Part shown: piece after piece, positions 60,306 to 64,000 of the stretch
Numbering within the stretch: the first letter of the stretch is position 1
Layout: each line of letters opens with the position of its first letter
Source: Polymorphospora lycopeni
Lineage (GTDB): Bacteria; Actinomycetota; Actinomycetes; Mycobacteriales; Micromonosporaceae
Direction of reading: 5' to 3'
DNA: 64,000 nucleotides
Assembly: GCF_042237075.1 (NCBI RefSeq)
Contig: NZ_JBCGDC010000010.1
Location: 37,932 to 101,931 of the forward strand
Made by a program: the position numbers and the translations under genes
Notes under the pieces: generated by a model
Database searches by the model: none
Told to the model about the DNA's origin: nothing
The model's input: only the letters and a program-made list of their open reading frames with translations

Positions 60306-60938
60306 TCAGAGGGCGACGATCGTCAGGACCAGGTTCAGCAGCAGCGGCACCGTCGCGCCGCCCAGCATCAGCCAGGGCAGCCGGCGCCGCTGGATCGACA
60401 GGAAGCCGCCGACGGTCAGCGCGATTCCCGCCAGGCCGCCGATGATCAGCGCCGGCTCGTACCAGAACGGGTCGGTGCCGGACAGGATGGCGTACAGGCC
60501 GCGCAGCGCCACGGCCATGCCGACCAGGCCCAGCGCGGTCGCCCAGGCGCACAGCCCGACCATCCGCCGGCCGTCGGGTGCCGGGTCCCCGGCACCGGGC
60601 AGCCGGAACAGGCTCGCCAGCCCGCGCCGGGGAAGGAAGACCTCGTCGCGGGAGCCGAGCCGTACGGTGGTGTCGCTCGCCGCCCGCTGCACCCAGAACG
60701 GTCGGTCGGGCGCCTCGTTCCCGCTCCGGCGCGGCGTCGGTTCGGTGCCGGACCCGCTTTCCGGCGCCGCTTCCACCGGCTCGGTGGCGTCCGGCGGAGC
60801 CGCCGTCGACAGGTCCGGATCGTGGCGCTGCGCTACCGGAACCGCCGGCGTGGGAATCGGTTCGGTAACCGCCTCCGGGTCCACCTCGGCGGGCAGTGTG
60901 CCGGTGCCGAGCGATGGGCTGTCAGCTTGCGGGGCCAC
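60306..60938 (-). CDS. Small membrane protein with disordered N-terminus
   Basis: A 210-residue protein: the first 110 residues are Pro/Glu/Ala-rich and likely disordered, then three membrane helices (MVGLCAWATALGLVGMAVAL, ALIIGGLAGIALTVGGFLSI, LPWLMLGGATVPLLLNLVLTI). No family is recognised. It occupies the place where mycobacteria have a rhomboid-type gene and murI, but on the opposite strand. Confidence 0.6.
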   Translation of the reverse strand: MAPQADSPSLGTGTLPAEVDPEAVTEPIPTPAVPVAQRHDPDLSTAAPPDATEPVEAAPESGSGTEPTPRRSGNEAPDRPFWVQRAASDTTVRLGSRDEVFLPRRGLASLFRLPGAGDPAPDGRRMVGLCAWATALGLVGMAVALRGLYAILSGTDPFWYEPALIIGGLAGIALTVGGFLSIQRRRLPWLMLGGATVPLLLNLVLTIVAL

Positions 60939-61121
60939 GTGTCACCGTCCTGCGATCTGTCGCGGTCCACGCGTACCCGTGGACCTTCACGCTGTGCAAC
61001 GGATCTGTGTGACGGCGCGTAACGGTGCGGCCGGTTGCAACCCGCAGGCGGCGTACCCTCCGGTGGTGTCGCCTTGATGACAAGTTGGATCAGACCTTTC
61101 GTCGCCATGCTGGTCACCGCG

Positions 61122-61127
61122 TAGGCT
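61122..61127 (+). promoter_or_regulatory. -10 hexamer of a possible leaderless upstream ORF
   Basis: TAGGCT ends 7 nt before a GTG at 61135, the same geometry as at mec. The -35 region (TTCGTC at 61098-61103) is weak. Confidence 0.4.
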
Positions 61128-61134
61128 GCGTGCC

Positions 61135-61224
61135 GTGACGGACTCGCCAGTACGGATCTTCAGCACAACGGTCGGCGGGCTGTCGGTGGCCGGCGACCCC
61201 TCCGGGACAGTCGGATGCGGCTGA
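61135..61224 (+). CDS. Possible 29-residue leader peptide overlapping the MBL gene start
   Basis: A GTG placed 7 nt after TAGGCT opens a short frame starting MTDSPVRIFSTTVGG and ending in a TGA at 61222-61224, so it overlaps the ATG of the MBL gene at 61215 in a different frame. This geometry suggests translational coupling. The MBL gene itself has no clear ribosome site. The evidence is positional only. Confidence 0.35.
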   Translation: MTDSPVRIFSTTVGGLSVAGDPSGTVGCG

Positions 61225-61961
61225 CCGTCCTGGGCTGCGCCGGCAGTTTCCCGGGACCCGACTCGGCCTGCTCGGCCTACCTGGTGGAGGCCGACGGCTT
61301 CCGCCTCCTGATCGACTTCGGCTCCGGTTCGCTGTCCGCGTTGCAGCGCTACGCGGGGCTCTACGCCGTCGACGCGATCCTGCTCACCCACCTGCACGGC
61401 GACCACATGCTCGACGCGTGCACCTACATCGTGGTCCGCCGGTACGCCCCGCAGGGGCCGCTGCCCCCGCTGCCGGTGTACGCCCCGGCCGGCGCCCCGG
61501 ACCGGATCGCGGCTGCGTACAGCAACGAGCCGGACTCGGTCGACGACGTCTACACCTTCTACGGGCTCCAGCCGGGCAGCTTCCCGATCGGCCCGTTCAC
61601 GGTGACCGTCGACCGGGTCAACCACCCCGTGGAGACGTACGGGGTGCGCCTGGAGTGGCAGAACCGGGTGATCACCTACTCGTCGGACACCGCGCCCTGC
61701 GACGCGCTGATCCGGCTGGCGCACGGCGCCGACCTGTTCCTGTGCGAGGCGAGCTATCTCGACGAGGTCGAGAATCCGCCCGACCTGCACCTGACCGGCC
61801 GGGAGGCCGGCGAGATCGCGACGAAGGCGGGGGTGGGCAAACTGCTGCTCACCCACCTGGTGACCGCCTGGGGCAGCGAGGCGACCACCCTGGAGGAGGC
61901 CGAGTCGGCGTTCGACGGCCCGCTGGAAATCGTCCGGCCGGGCGCCCGCTACGAACTCTGA
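61215..61961 (+). CDS. MBL-fold phosphodiesterase (Rv1339-like)
   Basis: A 248-residue metallo-beta-lactamase-fold protein with LTHLHGDHMLDAC, VNHPVETYGV, YSSDTAPC and LLLTHL, the RNase Z-like metal ligand set. It lacks the RNase Z exosite arm. By position before rph and rdgB it corresponds to M. tuberculosis Rv1339, an atypical cyclic-nucleotide phosphodiesterase. A cAMP-lowering role is therefore a reasonable inference, not a proof. Confidence 0.85.
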   Translation: MRLTVLGCAGSFPGPDSACSAYLVEADGFRLLIDFGSGSLSALQRYAGLYAVDAILLTHLHGDHMLDACTYIVVRRYAPQGPLPPLPVYAPAGAPDRIAAAYSNEPDSVDDVYTFYGLQPGSFPIGPFTVTVDRVNHPVETYGVRLEWQNRVITYSSDTAPCDALIRLAHGADLFLCEASYLDEVENPPDLHLTGREAGEIATKAGVGKLLLTHLVTAWGSEATTLEEAESAFDGPLEIVRPGARYEL

Positions 61962-61992
61962 TCCCGGCCGGCAGGCTTGATCCGGCCACCAA

Positions 61993-61998
61993 TAGGGT
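61993..61998 (+). promoter_or_regulatory. -10 hexamer, leaderless start of rph
   Basis: TAGGGT ends 6 nt before the ATG at 62005 in the 43-bp gap after the MBL gene. There is no evident ribosome site and no good -35 box. Confidence 0.45.
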
Positions 61999-62004
61999 GT
62001 CGGG

Positions 62005-62733
62005 ATGGCGCGACCTGACGGGCGGCGGCCCGACCAACTCCGACCGGTGACGTTGACCCGGCAGTGGAGCATGCACCCCGAGGGCTCGGTGCTGGTGGAG
62101 TTCGGCGACACCCGGGTGTTGTGCACCGCGAGTGTCACCGAGGGGGTTCCCCGCTGGCGCAAGGGTTCGGGGCTCGGTTGGGTGACCGCCGAATACTCGA
62201 TGCTGCCCCGGGCGACCACGACCCGGTCGGACCGGGAGAGCGTGAAGGGCCGGGTCGGCGGGCGCACCCACGAGATCTCCCGGCTGATCGGCCGCAGCCT
62301 GCGGGCGACGATCGACCTGAAGGCACTCGGCGAGAACTCGATCGTGCTCGACTGTGACGTGCTCCAGGCCGACGGCGGCACCCGTACGGCGGCCATCACC
62401 GGCGCGTACGTGGCCCTGTCCGACGCGGTCGACTGGCTGGCCGAGCGCAAGGCGCTGGCCGGCAAGCCGGCGAAGGTGCTGCACCGGTCGGTGGCCGCGG
62501 TCAGCGTCGGCGTCATCGAGGGCGAGCCGCGGTTGGATCTGTGCTATCTGGAGGATGTCGCCGCCGAGGTCGACATGAACGTCGTCTGCACCGGTGAGGG
62601 TGACTTCGTCGAGGTGCAGGGGACCGGCGAGTCCGGGGTGTTCGCCCGCGACCAGTTGGACGCGTTGCTCGATCTCGGGGTGGCCGGCTGTGCCGAGCTG
62701 GCGCAGGCGCAGCGGAAGGCGCTGGGCCAATGA
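62005..62733 (+). CDS. rph: Ribonuclease PH
   Basis: A 242-residue RNase PH with RPDGRRPDQLRPV, SVLVEFGDTRVLCTASV, the phosphate-binding RGxGWVTAEYSMLPRAT region, GRTHEISRLIGRSLRA and IVLDCDVLQADGGTRTAAI. It trims tRNA 3' ends by phosphorolysis. The full family length is present. It overlaps rdgB by 4 nt (ATGA). Confidence 0.95.
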   Translation: MARPDGRRPDQLRPVTLTRQWSMHPEGSVLVEFGDTRVLCTASVTEGVPRWRKGSGLGWVTAEYSMLPRATTTRSDRESVKGRVGGRTHEISRLIGRSLRATIDLKALGENSIVLDCDVLQADGGTRTAAITGAYVALSDAVDWLAERKALAGKPAKVLHRSVAAVSVGVIEGEPRLDLCYLEDVAAEVDMNVVCTGEGDFVEVQGTGESGVFARDQLDALLDLGVAGCAELAQAQRKALGQ

Positions 62734-63344
62734 CGAAACTGCTGTTGGCGACCCGTAACGCCAAGAAGCTCGTCGAACTCCAGCGGATCCTCGACGAGGC
62801 GCTGGGTGTGCAGCGCGTCGAACTGGTCGGGCTGTCCGACGTACCGGAGTATCACGAGGTCCCGGAATCCGGCCTGACGTTCGGCGAGAACGCGCTGCTC
62901 AAGGCCCGGGAAGGATGCCGCAACACGGGGCTGCCGACGGTCGCCGACGACTCGGGGCTGGCCGTCGACGCGCTGAACGGGATGCCGGGCGTCTTCAGCG
63001 CCCGCTGGTCCGGGCGGCACGGCGACGACCAGGCCAACCTCGACCTGGTGCTGGGCCAGATCGGTGACGTGCCGGACGAGCACCGGGGCGGGGCGTTCGT
63101 CTGCGCCGCCGCGCTGGTGCTTCCCGGTGGCAAGGAACACCTGGTCGAGGGACGCCAGGCCGGCCGGATCCTGCGGGCGCCGCGCGGCGACGGCGGGTTC
63201 GGGTACGACCCGATCTTCCTCGGCGAGGGGCAGACCCGGACGAACGCCGAACTGTCGCCTACTGAAAAGGACGCGATCAGCCACCGCGGCAAGGCGTTCC
63301 GGTCCCTGGCGAAGGTGATCGCCAAAATCCCCCTGGCCGGCTGA
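62730..63344 (+). CDS. rdgB: RdgB/HAM1-type non-canonical purine NTP pyrophosphatase
   Basis: A 204-residue ITPase-family protein: LLLATRNAKKLVELQRIL, VADDSGLAVDALNGMPGVFSARWSG, DGGFGYDPIFL and ELSPTEKDAISHRGKAF. It hydrolyses dITP, XTP and related nucleotides to protect nucleic acids. ATG overlaps the rph stop, so both are co-translated, as in M. tuberculosis Rv1340-Rv1341. Confidence 0.95.
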   Translation: MTKLLLATRNAKKLVELQRILDEALGVQRVELVGLSDVPEYHEVPESGLTFGENALLKAREGCRNTGLPTVADDSGLAVDALNGMPGVFSARWSGRHGDDQANLDLVLGQIGDVPDEHRGGAFVCAAALVLPGGKEHLVEGRQAGRILRAPRGDGGFGYDPIFLGEGQTRTNAELSPTEKDAISHRGKAFRSLAKVIAKIPLAG

Positions 63345-63422
63345 CTCTGTCCCGTTCTGGCCCGCTGCCCCTGCCCGGCTGCCCCGTCCTGTCCAGCCGG
63401 CGAGGTAGGGCACTGTGGTCTT

Positions 63423-63483
63423 GATCGTCTGCAGCTGAGGCGTTGCGGGCTCGGCGTGGCGAGCGCGTGAACCGCAGACGATC
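63423..63483. repeat. 61-bp inverted-repeat element, copy A
   Basis: Termini GATCGTCTGC (63423-63432) and GCAGACGATC (63474-63483) are perfect 10-bp inverted repeats. The span is exactly that of copy B. The stretch from 63345 to the window end holds no gene. Confidence 0.7.
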
Positions 63484-63548
63484 GAGGCCTGCCGGTCTCG
63501 TCACGGCCCGAGGTGGTTCAGGCTGCGGTGCGGACACTGCTGTTGTGG

Positions 63549-63570
63549 TCCACAGCGAATTCGCTGTGGA
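63549..63570. promoter_or_regulatory. Perfect 22-bp palindrome
   Basis: Positions 63549-63570 are a perfect palindrome centred on GCGAATTCGC. A 13-bp part of it recurs directly at 63576-63588. It could be a protein-binding site or part of a decayed repeat. Confidence 0.5.
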
Positions 63571-63640
63571 TACGCCGAATTCGCTGTGAGGCGCCACGGC
63601 ACATCCGGCGCCCACGCGCCACGTCCAACGGGTGACCGAT

Positions 63641-63701
63641 GATCGTCTGCTGCTCAGCCGGCCGACACGCCGCACGGACACCGGCGGAACAGCAGACGAT
63701 C
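63641..63701. repeat. 61-bp inverted-repeat element, copy B
   Basis: Termini 63641-63650 and 63692-63701 are the same 10-mers as in copy A, with the same 61-bp span. The interior differs. Confidence 0.7.
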
Positions 63702-63816
63702 ACCCTCAACTCCCATCCCCGCCCTGCCCCGCTCCTGCCCCCGCCCCGCTCCCCGCCCCCGCCCCGCTCCCTGCCTGCCGCCCCGCCCCTGCCCCGCTCC
63801 CTGCCCACCCTCGCGA

Positions 63817-63876
63817 CGATCAAGGAGTTGTCGTGGCGGGAATCGGGGCAGAACGGGCACGGTTAGTCCTTGATCG
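63817..63876. repeat. 60-bp inverted-repeat element related to 53276-53338
   Basis: Termini CGATCAAGGA (63817-63826) and TCCTTGATCG (63867-63876) are perfect inverted repeats. Length, termini and part of the interior match the element at 53.3 kb. Confidence 0.6.
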
Positions 63877-63932
63877 ACGCGGCGCACGCACGGCGCAGCG
63901 CGGCGACACGCGCGACGCGGCGCACGCGCGGC

Positions 63933-64000
63933 GGCACATGCGGCGGGGCGGCACATGCGGCGGGGCGGCACATGCGGCGGGGCGGCACATGCGGCGGGGC
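63933..64000. repeat. 17-bp tandem repeat at the window edge
   Basis: Four perfect copies of GGCACATGCGGCGGGGC begin at 63933, 63950, 63967 and 63984 and run off the window. The period is not a multiple of three, and the region upstream is low-complexity C/G-rich DNA, so this is non-coding. Confidence 0.85.

Noticed and set aside
60987..62516. Long minus-strand frame across the MBL and rph genes
   Set aside because: It covers two genes with intact catalytic motifs on the plus strand; no motif is seen in the antisense product.
63933..64000. Regular 17-bp repeats considered as a CRISPR array
   Set aside because: The copies are directly adjacent without spacers and no cas gene is present. The nuclease at 22.1 kb with Cas4-like cysteines is likewise far from any array.

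Overview
The window comes from a very GC-rich actinomycete, most likely a member of the Micromonosporaceae. The signs are extreme third-position GC, many GTG starts, short or absent 5' leaders behind TANNNT -10 hexamers, an F420-type PPOX reductase, a roadblock/LC7 pair, a DUF2017-clpS pair, and a 53-63 kb block in the same order as Mycobacterium tuberculosis Rv1330c-Rv1341. The family-level assignment is an inference. I see no rRNA, tRNA, CRISPR array or transposase. Two runs of N (20558-20660 and 51599-51736) are flanked by copies of the same sequence and look like scaffold joins rather than missing DNA.

0-11 kb: a left-truncated methyltransferase, an AAA+ ATPase/VWA pair, a GlxA-type regulator divergent from an MFS transporter, a LuxR-type regulator, a heme oxygenase fused to DUF2470, and an unusual protein joining a NadM-like nucleotidyltransferase half to a methyltransferase half.

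11-18 kb: the most interesting region. A Crp/Fnr regulator is followed by a tight, mostly overlapping five-gene run: a degenerate class III cyclase-like protein, a P-loop NTPase with an atypical Walker A, a band-7/SPFH-like protein, a DUF4407 membrane protein and a small adaptor. Three of the five carry a related short Gly/Asn-rich tag. I read this as a candidate conflict or signalling system.

18-34 kb: a cysteine-less HesB-like protein, DUF427, a [3Fe-4S] ferredoxin, two roadblock proteins, a beta-family protein across the first gap, and a nuclease/accessory/helicase set that looks like a split Dna2-type machine. That set is interrupted by an HxlR regulator and a deleted MFS pump. Then come a Pro-rich membrane protein, MazG, a PPOX reductase, a SitI3-like protein, an Hsp70-like ATPase with a long Pro/His-rich linker, and a minimal caspase-like peptidase.

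34-49 kb: a cupin, an SDR, an FkbH-carrier protein fusion coupled to a glycosyltransferase, an AbiEi/AbiEii-type pair under a 28-bp palindrome, a glucosylglycerate-hydrolase-like GH63 enzyme, a threonine synthase, a CPT-like kinase, an aldo/keto reductase, MerR and IclR regulators, KDPG aldolase plus KDG kinase (lower Entner-Doudoroff), and a flavin monooxygenase.

49-64 kb: mostly core functions. These are ctaD, an MFS exporter, pncB-pncA (NAD salvage), a degenerate dynamin-like protein, clpS, a 72-bp tandem repeat, DUF2017, the mec-cysO-cysM cysteine route, an Rv1339-like MBL phosphodiesterase behind a possible leaderless upstream ORF, rph and rdgB. The last 650 bp are non-coding and hold several ~60-bp inverted-repeat elements, a perfect 22-bp palindrome and a 17-bp tandem repeat.
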